Counted from the first letter of the stretch, positions 25,746 through 35,013 are shown. The stretch is 64,000 nt of DNA from Leptospira_A soteropolitanensis (GCF_026151335.1 NZ_JAMQPP010000009.1), one strand, 5' to 3'. Made by a program: numbers and translations. The notes: generated by a model from the sequence alone, not told the origin.

Positions 25746-26921
25746 TCAATTGGGTTTCTGCTCTGGAGTGATGGAAGTCAAGATTTCATTTTTATTTCGA
25801 ATGATTTTTATCTCAATTCGCTTCCCAATCTTTGAAGATCTGACAAAACCAATGAGTTCTTCTGGTGTTTGGATTTCTTTTCCACCCATCTCCACAATCA
25901 CATCAAAAAGTTTTAATCCGGCTTTGTCTGCTGGAGACCCTTTGATGATCTGGCGAACAATGGCGCCTTTTGTGTCTTTGAGTTTGAGTTGGTCCACATC
26001 TTCTTCATTGACGGCATCGAGACCAACGCCAATCCAAGGGCGAGTGACTTTCCCATTGGTTTTAATTTCTTCAGCAACCCTACGCGCTTCGTTGATCGGA
26101 ATGGTAAATCCGATCCCCACGGACCCACCCGATTGAGAAGCAATCATACGATTGATTCCAATCACTTCGCCTCGGATGTTGAGAAGTGGACCTCCACTAT
26201 TTCCTTGGTTGATGGCAGCATCTGTTTGGATATAAGACAAACCAGAGGAATCGATTCCTCCTCTTTGCACCGCGGAAACAACTCCCACAGTAAATGAATG
26301 TTCAAATCCAAGTGGAGCCCCAATGGCGATGGCCCAGTTTCCTACTTTGACTTTATTGGAATCTGCAAGGACAATGGGACGAAGAGATCCCTTGGGCGCA
26401 TCTATCTTAAGTAAGGCGATATCCATTGTTTCATCAGAGCCAATCAGTTTTGCTTCATAGGTTTTTTGATTTTTAAACTTCACTGTGAGTTTATCCATGT
26501 CTTTGATCACATGGTGGTTGGTCATAATATAACCTTCTTCGTTCAGAACAATCCCCGAACCAAGTCCCGTTTGTTTTTGTTTCATCACACGACCTGATCC
26601 ACCACCAGGGCGTCCAAAAAAATGATCAAAATAAGGATCACCCGAAAATGGATGTTGTTGGATATTGACGGTTCTCTCTGTGGCAATCGAAACCACACTC
26701 GGAGATACTTTATCAAAAACTTCTTGGAAGGCATCTTCCAATGCCACAGCTTGCGTTTGGGCTGGGGATAATTTTTCACCACCATCTGCTTTCAATTGCA
26801 GAGGATTTTCGGAGGAATTTCCGCAAGTCAGAATGGGAGACAAAAATGTTCCCAAAAGTAAAAAACTAAAAGCAACTGCTAAGTAACGTAAAGGATTCGT
26901 TTTTTTTAAAGTCATAGACAA
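25746..26921 (-). CDS. HtrA/DegP-family periplasmic serine protease
   Basis: This 391-residue protein has a trypsin-like protease domain with the triad His in NHHVIKD, Asp in MDIALLKID and Ser in GNSGGPL, followed by one PDZ domain (about 290-385), as in DegS/HtrA proteins with a single PDZ. The N-terminal hydrophobic stretch ends in SPILTCGNSS, which could be a lipobox, so it may be lipidated rather than simply secreted. A TTG at 26,921 has a GAGAG site 6 bases upstream; the ATG at 26,915 is the alternative. It degrades or refolds damaged envelope proteins. Confidence 0.93.
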   Translation of the reverse strand: MSMTLKKTNPLRYLAVAFSFLLLGTFLSPILTCGNSSENPLQLKADGGEKLSPAQTQAVALEDAFQEVFDKVSPSVVSIATERTVNIQQHPFSGDPYFDHFFGRPGGGSGRVMKQKQTGLGSGIVLNEEGYIMTNHHVIKDMDKLTVKFKNQKTYEAKLIGSDETMDIALLKIDAPKGSLRPIVLADSNKVKVGNWAIAIGAPLGFEHSFTVGVVSAVQRGGIDSSGLSYIQTDAAINQGNSGGPLLNIRGEVIGINRMIASQSGGSVGIGFTIPINEARRVAEEIKTNGKVTRPWIGVGLDAVNEEDVDQLKLKDTKGAIVRQIIKGSPADKAGLKLFDVIVEMGGKEIQTPEELIGFVRSSKIGKRIEIKIIRNKNEILTSITPEQKPN

Positions 26922-27038
26922 TTAACACTCTCTCCTACTATATGAGACCCCAAAAGTTCCAGGAAAGTTCTCATTTCTTGGAATCGTTTTTTTACAAAAA
27001 AACTTGAACATTTTGTACCAAGGTGCACTAGTCTTTTT

Positions 27039-27596
27039 ATGGCAAAACGAGTATTTATCCCTCTCTGTCCAGGCTTCGAAGAAATGGAAGCCATCATTAT
27101 GATTGATGTTTTGAGAAGAGGAAATGTCGAAGTGGTTACTGCTGGAAAATCCAAAGAACCAATCCTTGCGGCAAGAAAGACTCTCCACTTGGCTGACCAA
27201 ACTTTTTCAGAAATCGTGCCAAACGAATTCGATGCCATCCTTCTTCCTGGTGGATTGGAAGGAACCAAACAACTCATGAAAGATCCGGAAATTAGTTCTA
27301 TTCTAAAATCGTTTCAGGTTACTAAGAAAATGATCGGTGCCATTTGTGCCGCTCCGAATGTCCTTCGCCACTTAGACATCATTACAGGAGAAGATTTATA
27401 CACGGCATTCCCCTCTGCAGACGATTTGGCAAAAGGAAAAGGCGGAATGTATACAGGGAAAAGGATCGAATCACATAACAATATTCATACGAGTATCGGC
27501 CCTGGTTCTGCATTTGAATTTTCTTTGTATATTCTTGAGAAACTAGAAGGAAAAGAGATAATGGAAAAAGTTAAGGCTGGTTTGCAACTCCCGTAA
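27039..27596 (+). CDS. DJ-1/PfpI-family protein
   Basis: The 185-residue protein has the DJ-1 arrangement: an acidic residue in GFEEMEA (about 12-18) and the reactive cysteine at C103 in IGAICAAP at the nucleophile elbow. Family members act as protein/nucleotide deglycases, chaperones or oxidative-stress proteins. The start MAKRVFIPL is canonical. It is divergent from htrA with a 117-base gap and convergent with the STAS gene, and appears to be transcribed alone. Confidence 0.93.
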   Translation: MAKRVFIPLCPGFEEMEAIIMIDVLRRGNVEVVTAGKSKEPILAARKTLHLADQTFSEIVPNEFDAILLPGGLEGTKQLMKDPEISSILKSFQVTKKMIGAICAAPNVLRHLDIITGEDLYTAFPSADDLAKGKGGMYTGKRIESHNNIHTSIGPGSAFEFSLYILEKLEGKEIMEKVKAGLQLP

Positions 27597-27639
27597 GATG
27601 AAAATTAATTCCATAACTAGGAAAAAAATAAAATCTTAG

Positions 27640-27996
27640 TTAGTCGGTGGACTCTCGTTCCTCTACAAGAGAAAGAACCGCTTTCTCCTCCGAATCAAAT
27701 ACCTCTAAATGACTTTCCATTCCTGTAAGTTTAAATACTTTTGCCACTGATCCATGAACGCTGCATACCTTTAGATTTCCGTGGTATTTTTTTAGTTTGT
27801 ACATGGCAGTCACCAAAGTCCCAATTCCGGAACTATCCATAAAGGGAACCTTTTCCAAGTTCACAACAATTTCATATTGGTGTTTACGTATTTTTTCATC
27901 CAGAATGTCTTTCAATTCTTTTGCATTGTACAAATCAACCTCACCCTCAATGGATATGATCGCGACTTGATTGGATGACTTCTCGTGGATGACCAT
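27640..27996 (-). CDS. STAS-domain anti-sigma factor antagonist
   Basis: The 118-residue protein is a single STAS domain with VNLEKVPFMDSSGIGTL; the serine pair at about 55-56 is the phosphorylation site of SpoIIAA/RsbV-type partner-switching proteins. When dephosphorylated by a SpoIIE-type phosphatase such proteins sequester an anti-sigma kinase. I start at the ATG at 27,996; a TTG two codons upstream is an alternative. It is the last gene of the minus-strand run that begins with glmM. No kinase partner is encoded nearby. Confidence 0.88.
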   Translation of the reverse strand: MVIHEKSSNQVAIISIEGEVDLYNAKELKDILDEKIRKHQYEIVVNLEKVPFMDSSGIGTLVTAMYKLKKYHGNLKVCSVHGSVAKVFKLTGMESHLEVFDSEEKAVLSLVEERESTD

Positions 27997-28039
27997 TTGC
28001 AATTAGTTTGCACCCCAAAAGGAAATGAAAAGACAAAAA

Positions 28040-29641
28040 TTACATTCGAAATACACCAAAAGGTTTTCTTTCTTCTTTCCTTCTGCTGAGAATTGACAAT
28101 GCCCTTCCCAAAACTTTCCTTGTCTCGGCAGGATCAATGATCCCGTCATCCCAAAGGCGTGCGGAACTATACACTGCTGAAGACTTCTTTTCATAGTCTT
28201 CTAAAATTGGTTTTTTAAAAATGGATTCTTCCTCTGGTTGGATGGGTTCTCCGGCGGCTTCCTTTTGGTCTTTTTTGACTGTCCAAAGTACATTGGCTGC
28301 TTGTTCTCCACCCATCACCGAAATCCGCGCGTTAGGCCACATCCATAAAAATTCAGGAGCAAAGGCTCGACCACACATTCCGTAATTTCCGGCACCATAT
28401 GAACCACCAGTAACAATTGTTAGCTTCGGAACAGTAGTAGTGGAAACAGCGTTGACCATCTTAGCACCGTCACGGGCAATTCCGTTATTTTCGTATTTTT
28501 TTCCCACCATAAACCCTGTTATGTTTTGAAGGAATAAAAGTGGAATTCTTCTTTGATCACAAAGTTCAATAAAATGAGATGCTTTAAGCGCTGATTCTGA
28601 AAAAAGAACTCCGTGGTTTGCAATGATACCAACGGGATATCCATATACTTCGGCAAACCCAGTTACAATGGTTGTAGCATATAGTTTTTTGAATTCATGA
28701 AATCTGGATCCATCCACAATCCTTGCAATGATTTCTCTTGGATCATAAGACTTTTTTGAATCTCTTTCAATGATCCCGTATATTTCTTCTATGGGATAAA
28801 GAGGCTCTTCCGTTTCTTTTGGTTGTGATTCTTTTTTAGAATTTAGGTTTTTAATGATAGAACGAGTGATTTCCAAAGCATGAAAGTCGTCTTCTGCATA
28901 ATGGTCTGTTACACCAGATATACGACAATGTACATCTGCCCCACCTAACTCTTCACCTGTGACAACTTCACCTGTTGCTGCCTTCACTAGTGGTGGTCCC
29001 CCAAGAAAAATCGTCCCATTCCCTTTAACAATCACAGACTCGTCAGACATGGCAGGAATATAGGCTCCACCTGCCGTACAAGACCCCATAACGACCGCTA
29101 TCTGAGAAATTCCTTTAGCACTCATCCTTGCTTGGTTGAAAAAAATACGACCAAAGTGGTCTTTATCTGGAAACACTTCGTCTTGCATGGGTAAAAAAGC
29201 CCCGCCAGAATCTACTAAATAAATACAAGGAAGGGAATTGTTCTCAGCAATTTCCTGAGCGCGAACATGTTTTTTTACTGTGAGAGGATAATAAGTTCCG
29301 CCTTTAACCGTTGCATCATTGGCAACGATCATACAGTCCACACCTTCTACCTTACCAATGCCAGTGATGATTCCGGCAGAAGGAACTGGATCAGAATAAA
29401 CTCCTTCCCCGGCAAGACCACAAATCTCCATAAACTCGGTTCCTGAATCAATAAGTTCAGCAATCCTTTCTCTTGCCGTTAGTTTTCCGCGAGACTTATG
29501 TTTTTCGAGAGCTTTCTTCCCGCCACCTAACTTCACGTCATCGATAATTTTGCGAATAGGAACTATGGTTTCTAAATATGCAGTACGGTTTGACACAAAT
29601 TCTGAAGATTGCGGGTTTGTCTTGGAGATGATTCGTTCCAT
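28040..29641 (-). CDS. Acyl-CoA carboxylase beta subunit, methylcrotonyl-CoA carboxylase type
   Basis: The 533-residue protein is a biotin-dependent carboxyltransferase. VFPDKDHFGRIFFNQARMS, VMGSCTAGGAYIPAMSDE and GTIFLGGPPLVKAATGEV closely match the beta chain of methylcrotonyl-CoA carboxylase (leucine breakdown) rather than the propionyl-CoA enzyme, and length fits. It transfers carboxyl from biotin to the acyl-CoA. The biotin carboxylase/biotin carrier subunit is not in the window. It starts 1 base after the alpha/beta hydrolase stop. The substrate (methylcrotonyl- versus geranyl- or other acyl-CoA) is not certain. Confidence 0.9.
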   Translation of the reverse strand: MERIISKTNPQSSEFVSNRTAYLETIVPIRKIIDDVKLGGGKKALEKHKSRGKLTARERIAELIDSGTEFMEICGLAGEGVYSDPVPSAGIITGIGKVEGVDCMIVANDATVKGGTYYPLTVKKHVRAQEIAENNSLPCIYLVDSGGAFLPMQDEVFPDKDHFGRIFFNQARMSAKGISQIAVVMGSCTAGGAYIPAMSDESVIVKGNGTIFLGGPPLVKAATGEVVTGEELGGADVHCRISGVTDHYAEDDFHALEITRSIIKNLNSKKESQPKETEEPLYPIEEIYGIIERDSKKSYDPREIIARIVDGSRFHEFKKLYATTIVTGFAEVYGYPVGIIANHGVLFSESALKASHFIELCDQRRIPLLFLQNITGFMVGKKYENNGIARDGAKMVNAVSTTTVPKLTIVTGGSYGAGNYGMCGRAFAPEFLWMWPNARISVMGGEQAANVLWTVKKDQKEAAGEPIQPEEESIFKKPILEDYEKKSSAVYSSARLWDDGIIDPAETRKVLGRALSILSRRKEERKPFGVFRM

Positions 29642-29642
29642 A

Positions 29643-30554
29643 TTAATCCTTATTCTGTTTGTTAAAATGAAAGGTTTTTGTTTTTTTATGTGAGAAGGAA
29701 TCTACAAAGTAATGGAGTTTTTCAAAAATCACTTCAGGACATTCTTCCATAGGAAGGTGTTTCGCTGGCAAAAAAACAAGACTACTTGTTCTAAGTGTTT
29801 CTTTCATGTATTCAGTTTGGTTTGGAGAAATTCGGAAATCTTCTTCCCCAATATAAATTTGGCGTAAACCTACAAAATTTTTTGCACCTTCTTCTATCTC
29901 ACGAAGAGCGTGTGTCGAACGATCTACGTTACGAACAAATTCCAAAGTGTTTTTGCGCGTTTTTCCCTCAAATAACAAGTGATACATGGTTTTTTCCCAT
30001 TCATAAGTCAGCTGATGAGCCTTATTCACAAGAAACAATTTATAAATTAACCGAAGCAGCGGTGGACGAAACAAAAAGGATAACACTTCGCCTAGCAGGG
30101 GTAAACGTAAAAAATGAAGTGGGAAATAAAAACGAAACTTTGGCAAATTCATAAATCCACCTAAAATGGATAAAGACTTATATTGATTTGCATGTTCTTT
30201 AAAGGTAAAACAGAGAATAGGAAGTGCATAATCAAAAGCCACAACATGAACCTTTTTGTCACCAACTACCTTTTCCAAAAATGGAGCCAAATAATGAGCT
30301 TGGAGACGATGTGATAGAGGCCCGTCCGGTCTTGCACTAAATCCAGTACCTAAAAAATCGAGTGCAATCACCCGGTAATGTGTGGATAACAAATTCACCA
30401 ATTTACGGTAGTTATATGAAGTAGTTAGAAAACCAGGCAAAAGAAGAATCGTCTCTTCCCCTTTCCCTTCATCCAAATAAAAAAAACGTAAGTCATCAAT
30501 TTCTACTGTTTTTCCAGAATTGATATGTTCTAACAAACTGGGTGTCATGTTCAC
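29643..30554 (-). CDS. Alpha/beta hydrolase with Asp at the nucleophile position
   Basis: The 303-residue soluble protein has the oxyanion strand LLLPGF and an RVIALDFLGTGFSARPDG segment typical of epoxide hydrolase/haloalkane dehalogenase-like proteins. At the nucleophile elbow I read VVAFDYALPI, placing Asp108 where most hydrolases have serine; aspartate nucleophiles are known in haloalkane dehalogenases and epoxide hydrolases, though the flanking glycines are replaced by alanines. KHLPMEECPE supplies the likely catalytic histidine. The GTG at 30,554 overlaps the upstream stop (GTGA); the ATG at 30,548 is an alternative. Substrate unknown. Confidence 0.82.
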   Translation of the reverse strand: MNMTPSLLEHINSGKTVEIDDLRFFYLDEGKGEETILLLPGFLTTSYNYRKLVNLLSTHYRVIALDFLGTGFSARPDGPLSHRLQAHYLAPFLEKVVGDKKVHVVAFDYALPILCFTFKEHANQYKSLSILGGFMNLPKFRFYFPLHFLRLPLLGEVLSFLFRPPLLRLIYKLFLVNKAHQLTYEWEKTMYHLLFEGKTRKNTLEFVRNVDRSTHALREIEEGAKNFVGLRQIYIGEEDFRISPNQTEYMKETLRTSSLVFLPAKHLPMEECPEVIFEKLHYFVDSFSHKKTKTFHFNKQNKD

Positions 30555-31582
30555 TCCGTAAGACTTCCGTATAATTTTCTTAAATACTCTTCTTCAAATT
30601 CAAAAAGATTCATACCACGACGTGCCATGATTTTTTTTGTATCAAAAAGAAATTCTTCTAAGCGGTAACGTCCGCCGTGTTTTATCCAAGTAAAAGCAGA
30701 AACGTAACCTTGTATTCTAGATTCAACAATGTTACTAGCAATATCAAATACGGTTCCTGTATTCGACATCACTCCAATAGCAAGTTTTGTAAAAGGTCCT
30801 ATCAAAGATCCAAACTTAATGGTTCCAGTATTGACTACCGAATCACCGATCTTTAATTTCACAATTCCATAATTATTTTTTAAATCACTCGTCGTAGACA
30901 AAGCACCAAGATTTACCCATGTAGAAACAAAACTATGTCCGAGGAAACCTTCATGGTGTTTGTTGGTATAATCAAGTAAAATCGAATTTTCTACTTCTCC
31001 ACCAATGCGACACTGATTTCCAATGAGGCAGCCACCAGTAATACGAGCATTGTCAATTTGAGTATTTTTTCCAACAAAGAGTGGGCCCTCTAAAAAACTA
31101 AACGATGAAATTTTGGCTCCGTCTTCTATTAAGATAGGTCCATGAGTTGTATCAAAAACAACACCAGGATAGATGGTAGCTCCAGGATGGATATAAAGAT
31201 GTTTATCCTTTCCTACAATATGAAACCCTGCTTGTTTTGCTTTATACTTTTGGCGAAATCGCTTCCAATCTTTTTCTAAATTGAGAGTGTCCTCAATGAT
31301 AGAAGTGACTGTACCCAAAAGTTCCCAAGGTAAATAAGAATCAGAACTATAAATTGAATCGTATGTATCAAGGTTGGCTGGTAAAATATGAGGGTATCTT
31401 TGAAAAATTAATTTCTCAAAGAACGGATTTGGTCCTTTATAAAAAATCTTAGCTCCCGGATATTTGCGCTCTAGTTTTTCAAGTAAACTGACACCACCAA
31501 GATTCCATTCAAAAAAAGAATGAAATCTCGATAGAGGCTCAAGAGACGGGTTTCTTTTCGAATCGTCAAATAAGAGATTCAC
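30551..31582 (-). CDS. GlmU-like sugar nucleotidyltransferase/acetyltransferase (alternative GlmU)
   Basis: The 343-residue protein has an N-terminal part unlike standard GlmU and a C-terminal left-handed beta-helix with hexapeptide repeats (HPGATIYPGVVFD, ARITGGCLIGNQCRIGG). It ends with FGSLIGPFTKLAIGVMSNTG and related turns. This fits the alternative bacterial GlmU family thought to act as UDP-GlcNAc diphosphorylase/glucosamine-1-phosphate acetyltransferase. Its position directly after glmM and glmS strongly supports the last steps of UDP-GlcNAc synthesis. A classical pyrophosphorylase signature is not obvious to me, so one of the two activities may reside elsewhere. Confidence 0.82.
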   Translation of the reverse strand: MNLLFDDSKRNPSLEPLSRFHSFFEWNLGGVSLLEKLERKYPGAKIFYKGPNPFFEKLIFQRYPHILPANLDTYDSIYSSDSYLPWELLGTVTSIIEDTLNLEKDWKRFRQKYKAKQAGFHIVGKDKHLYIHPGATIYPGVVFDTTHGPILIEDGAKISSFSFLEGPLFVGKNTQIDNARITGGCLIGNQCRIGGEVENSILLDYTNKHHEGFLGHSFVSTWVNLGALSTTSDLKNNYGIVKLKIGDSVVNTGTIKFGSLIGPFTKLAIGVMSNTGTVFDIASNIVESRIQGYVSAFTWIKHGGRYRLEEFLFDTKKIMARRGMNLFEFEEEYLRKLYGSLTE

Positions 31583-31585
31583 TGT

Positions 31586-33421
31586 TTACTCCACAGTTAC
31601 AGATTTTGCTAAATTCCTTGGCTGATCCACATTACATCCCCTAAGGATTGCTATATGGTAAGATAATAACTGCAAAGGAATGACAGCAAGCAGCGGCACT
31701 AATGCATCTGCTGTTTTTGGAATTTCAAACGTAAAATCTGACATTGATTTTATATCCGTATCCCCTTCCGTTACAATGGCAATCACCTTTCCTTTTCTTG
31801 CTTTGACTTCCTGGATATTGGAAATCACTTTTTCATAAGAACCATCTTTTGTTGCGATAAACACTACAGGCATATCTTCATCAATTAGTGCGATTGGTCC
31901 ATGTTTCATTTCTGCCGCAGGATAACCTTCCGCATGAATGTAGGAAATTTCTTTTAATTTTAATGCACCTTCGAGAGCTACAGGAAAATTGAACCCACGC
32001 CCCAAATAAAGGAAGTTAGATGCACGGTAAAAATGTTCCGAAATATTACGGATGTCATCGTCTTTAGTTAAAATTTTTGAAACTTTATCTGGAATCGAAT
32101 CCAATTCCAAAAGTAATGTTTGGTAATCGGATAACGATATAGAACCTTTTTTTAATCCTAAATATAAAGCCATCATCGTAAGAATCGTTACTTGGGAGGT
32201 GAATGCCTTTGTAGAAGCCACTCCAATCTCTGGACCGGCATGGAGGTAAGCACCTGCATGAGAAGCACGCGCGATAGAAGAACCCACTACGTTACAAACT
32301 CCAAAGATAAGGGCACCTTTCGACTTTGCCAGTTCAATCGCGGCAAGTGTATCCGCAGTTTCACCAGATTGAGAAACTGCAATGACAACATCCCTTTCCG
32401 TAACTATTGGGTTACGGTAACGAAACTCGGATGCGTATTCTACTTCTGTAGGAATCCGAGCAAGGTCTTCAAATAGATACTCACCAATAAGGCCTGCATG
32501 CCAAGAAGTTCCACAACCAACAAGGATCAAACGATCTGCATTTAAAAAACGATTCAAGTATTGATCAATGCCACTTAGGAATAAATGATGTTCCCGAGAC
32601 ACGAGTCGACCTCGCATAGCATCACGCACAGACTTGGGTTGCTCAAAGATTTCTTTTAACATAAAGTGTGGATATCCACCCTTTTCTATGTCTTCCAAAT
32701 CCAACTCTAGTTTTTGAATGAACGGAGTTTTAGTTACGTTTTCTAAGTTTTTTACCACAAGACTTCCGTCTTTAATGATAGCCATCTCTTGGTCATTTAG
32801 ATAAGTTACGTTGTTCGTATATTCTATGATAGGTGTGGCATCAGAAGCAACAAAGTATTCATCTTCACCGATTCCGATCACAAGAGGAGAACCTTTTCTA
32901 GCCGCAATCATAGTTCTTTCGTTATCTTTAGAAAGGATCACAATCGCATAGGCACCGACAACCTCATTCAAAGCCAGACGAACTGCTTCTTCAATAGGAC
33001 AATTGTTTTGTTTTTTAATTTCTTCAATTAAATGGATTAGAACTTCGGAATCTGTATCAGATTTAAACTTATGCCCGTTGCCTTCTAATTCTTTTTTGAT
33101 AGAACCGTAATTTTCAATAATTCCATTATGAATGATGGCTAGTTTTCCATCAGAACTTGTATGCGGGTGAGCATTTTTATCGTTGGGTTCTCCATGAGTA
33201 GCCCAACGTGTATGGCCAATTCCCAAGGTCGCAAGGAGTGTTCTGTCACCAATTTCTTTTTCTAAATCAGCGACTTTTCCTTTCTTTTTTACAATCTCAA
33301 GACCGCCATTTAACAATGCTACACCGGCACTATCATAACCACGGTACTCTAGTCGTTTGAGACCTTTGATGATGAGAGGGAGCGCCTCTCTTTTTCCTAA
33401 ATAACCTACGATTCCACACAT
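31586..33421 (-). CDS. glmS: Glutamine-fructose-6-phosphate aminotransferase
   Basis: GlmS makes glucosamine-6-phosphate from fructose-6-phosphate and glutamine, the entry step to UDP-GlcNAc. The N-terminal glutaminase begins MCGIVGYLG with the catalytic cysteine at position 2, and has GHTRWATHGEP. The C-terminal half has two SIS sugar-isomerase domains (CGTSWHAGLIGEYLFE; SQSGETADTLAA) and the terminal QPRNLAKSVTVE. The 611-residue length is normal. The start overlaps the end of glmM by 16 bases. No glmS ribozyme is visible in the short upstream sequence, which is occupied by glmM. Confidence 0.98.
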   Translation of the reverse strand: MCGIVGYLGKREALPLIIKGLKRLEYRGYDSAGVALLNGGLEIVKKKGKVADLEKEIGDRTLLATLGIGHTRWATHGEPNDKNAHPHTSSDGKLAIIHNGIIENYGSIKKELEGNGHKFKSDTDSEVLIHLIEEIKKQNNCPIEEAVRLALNEVVGAYAIVILSKDNERTMIAARKGSPLVIGIGEDEYFVASDATPIIEYTNNVTYLNDQEMAIIKDGSLVVKNLENVTKTPFIQKLELDLEDIEKGGYPHFMLKEIFEQPKSVRDAMRGRLVSREHHLFLSGIDQYLNRFLNADRLILVGCGTSWHAGLIGEYLFEDLARIPTEVEYASEFRYRNPIVTERDVVIAVSQSGETADTLAAIELAKSKGALIFGVCNVVGSSIARASHAGAYLHAGPEIGVASTKAFTSQVTILTMMALYLGLKKGSISLSDYQTLLLELDSIPDKVSKILTKDDDIRNISEHFYRASNFLYLGRGFNFPVALEGALKLKEISYIHAEGYPAAEMKHGPIALIDEDMPVVFIATKDGSYEKVISNIQEVKARKGKVIAIVTEGDTDIKSMSDFTFEIPKTADALVPLLAVIPLQLLSYHIAILRGCNVDQPRNLAKSVTVE

Positions 33422-34782
33422 TGTTTTACCCTCTTTAAGGTAGTTTCCAAATCAGATTTGGATTTAGTTTCAGTAATAACTCGAAAAATTGGTTCTGTAT
33501 TCGAAGGACGTATATGAATCCAAGAATCCGATACATACATCCAAAGTCCGTCTTTCTCAGAAATCACTTTCGGAGAAAATTCAGACTGAAATTTTTCATA
33601 AAGACTTTCTAATGACATACCCTTTGCCAAAGGAAAAGATTGTTTGTCCATATAAAGCAAAGGCAACTCATCGAGGAGAACATCCAATGTTTTCCCAGTT
33701 TCTGCCATCAAATTTAGGATATGTGCAATACCGGACAAAGTGTCCCGACCAAAAGAGGGAATCGTTGGATCAATCACGCCACCGTTCCCTTCTCCACCGA
33801 ACACTGCTTTGGTTTTAAGCATCTCTTCCACTACGTTTGCTTCTCCAACTTTACTGCGAATGACTTCGGCTCCAAATCGTGATCCTACTTCTTCGTTTAA
33901 AAAAGAAGTAGATAAGTTCACCACAACCTTTGACTTTTTTTTGACAGTGGATAAAACATTCATGAGTGCTAGTGGCAAAGTAAATTCTTCCGAGACAGCA
34001 CCTCTTTTAGGTGAAAATAAAACTAATCTGTCTGCATCTGGATCTAATGCAAAACCGATGTCTGCTTTGGATTTTTTGAAATAAGGTTCTACCGATTTTA
34101 AAGCAGCGGCAGTTGGTTCTGGTGGTCTTGGAAAAGTACCATTTGGGTTACAATTATGCGCCACAACTTTGCAACCTAACATCTGTAAAAATTTTGGCAC
34201 TACATAAGAGCCAGCACCACCTACGGCGTCCACAAATACAGTAAATTTTTTCTTTTTGATTTTGGCTACATTCACTCGTTTTAAAACAGAAGATAAATGT
34301 AGATCAATATAATCTTCACCAGAATCGATATAACCTTTTGGGAAAATTTGTTCTTTGGGATAAGTTCCATTTTGAATGATGGATAAAAGTTTTTTATTTT
34401 CCTCGGCAGAAAAGAAAAAACCTTTTTTAGAAATGAATTTAAATGCATTCCAATCCATAGGATTGTGTGAAGCGGATATCATTATTCCGCCATTTGCCCG
34501 GGAAAGATTCACAACCGCTTTTGTAGTCGGTGTTGGAACCAAACCTAATGTTAAAACTGAATTCCCGGAAGCTAACAATGCAGATGTGAGAAGTGATTCT
34601 AAATAAGGGCCACTTGGTCTTGAGTCCCGTCCAATAACAGCCGTTCCGCCATTCATCATAGAAGCAAAAGACTTTGAAAATGCCAGTGCTTCGTCTAAGC
34701 CAAACCCTTGTCCAATTTTACCCCGAACACCGGAAATAGAAATCATCAGGGAGGACAGATCATACTCTTTCGTAAATCGCAT
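33406..34782 (-). CDS. glmM: Phosphoglucosamine mutase
   Basis: GlmM interconverts glucosamine-6-phosphate and glucosamine-1-phosphate. The 458-residue protein has the phosphoserine loop ISASHNP with Ser105, the metal-binding DPDADR and the sugar-specificity loop GEGNGG, followed by the C-terminal phosphate-binding RPSNTEPIFRV. It is the first gene of the glmM-glmS-alternative glmU cluster. A candidate promoter (TTGACA at 34,843-34,848) lies upstream. In a phylogenetically broad sense phosphomannomutase activity cannot be excluded, but the neighbours argue for GlmM. Confidence 0.93.
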   Translation of the reverse strand: MRFTKEYDLSSLMISISGVRGKIGQGFGLDEALAFSKSFASMMNGGTAVIGRDSRPSGPYLESLLTSALLASGNSVLTLGLVPTPTTKAVVNLSRANGGIMISASHNPMDWNAFKFISKKGFFFSAEENKKLLSIIQNGTYPKEQIFPKGYIDSGEDYIDLHLSSVLKRVNVAKIKKKKFTVFVDAVGGAGSYVVPKFLQMLGCKVVAHNCNPNGTFPRPPEPTAAALKSVEPYFKKSKADIGFALDPDADRLVLFSPKRGAVSEEFTLPLALMNVLSTVKKKSKVVVNLSTSFLNEEVGSRFGAEVIRSKVGEANVVEEMLKTKAVFGGEGNGGVIDPTIPSFGRDTLSGIAHILNLMAETGKTLDVLLDELPLLYMDKQSFPLAKGMSLESLYEKFQSEFSPKVISEKDGLWMYVSDSWIHIRPSNTEPIFRVITETKSKSDLETTLKRVKQCVES

Positions 34783-34820
34783 ACAATACTATCAAAGCTC
34801 GCGGATTCCCACTGCAAGTC

Positions 34821-34848
34821 TATCTTTTTGCTTTTTGGAATGTGTCAA
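34821..34848 (-). promoter_or_regulatory. Candidate sigma-70 promoter for the glmM cluster
   Basis: On the minus strand TTGACA (34,848-34,843) is followed after 16 bases by AAGATA (34,826-34,821), upstream of the glmM start at 34,782. The -35 box is a perfect consensus match; the -10 box is weaker. The same AAGATA hexamer occurs in the rpsT promoter candidate. Confidence 0.45.
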
Positions 34849-34886
34849 CGAAGTGGAATAAAAATGAAGATTGAAGAAAAACGGTT

Positions 34887-34959
34887 TGGGCGATGACAGG
34901 ATTGAACTGCCGACCCGCTGCTTGTAAGGCAGCTGCTCTCCCAGCTGAGCTAATCGCCC
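34887..34959 (-). tRNA. tRNA-Val (anticodon TAC)
   Basis: On the minus strand a complete cloverleaf can be drawn: acceptor GGGCGAT/ATCGCCC, D-arm with AGCTCAGCTGGGAGAGC, anticodon stem GCTGC/GCAGC around the loop CTTACAA (anticodon TAC, reading GTN valine codons), and a T-arm GGCAG-TTCAATC-CTGTC. The discriminator base is A and the CCA end is not encoded. It lies downstream of rpsT on the same strand, after a terminator. Confidence 0.97.
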
Positions 34960-35013
34960 GTTGTAATGACCAGTAAACCGGAGTTGTGATTTTTGTAAAT
35001 AAGATTTAGAAAT

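Noticed and set aside
26922..26930. CIRCE-like half site (TTAACACTC) before htrA
   Set aside because: There is one mismatch and the second inverted half-site is absent.
27614..27642. Terminator between the DJ-1 and STAS genes
   Set aside because: The only stem is TAACTA/TAGTTA with a 17-base loop and is A/T-only; too weak.
31586..33421. glmS ribozyme or riboswitch upstream of glmS
   Set aside because: The upstream sequence is the glmM coding region and no ribozyme-like structure was seen.
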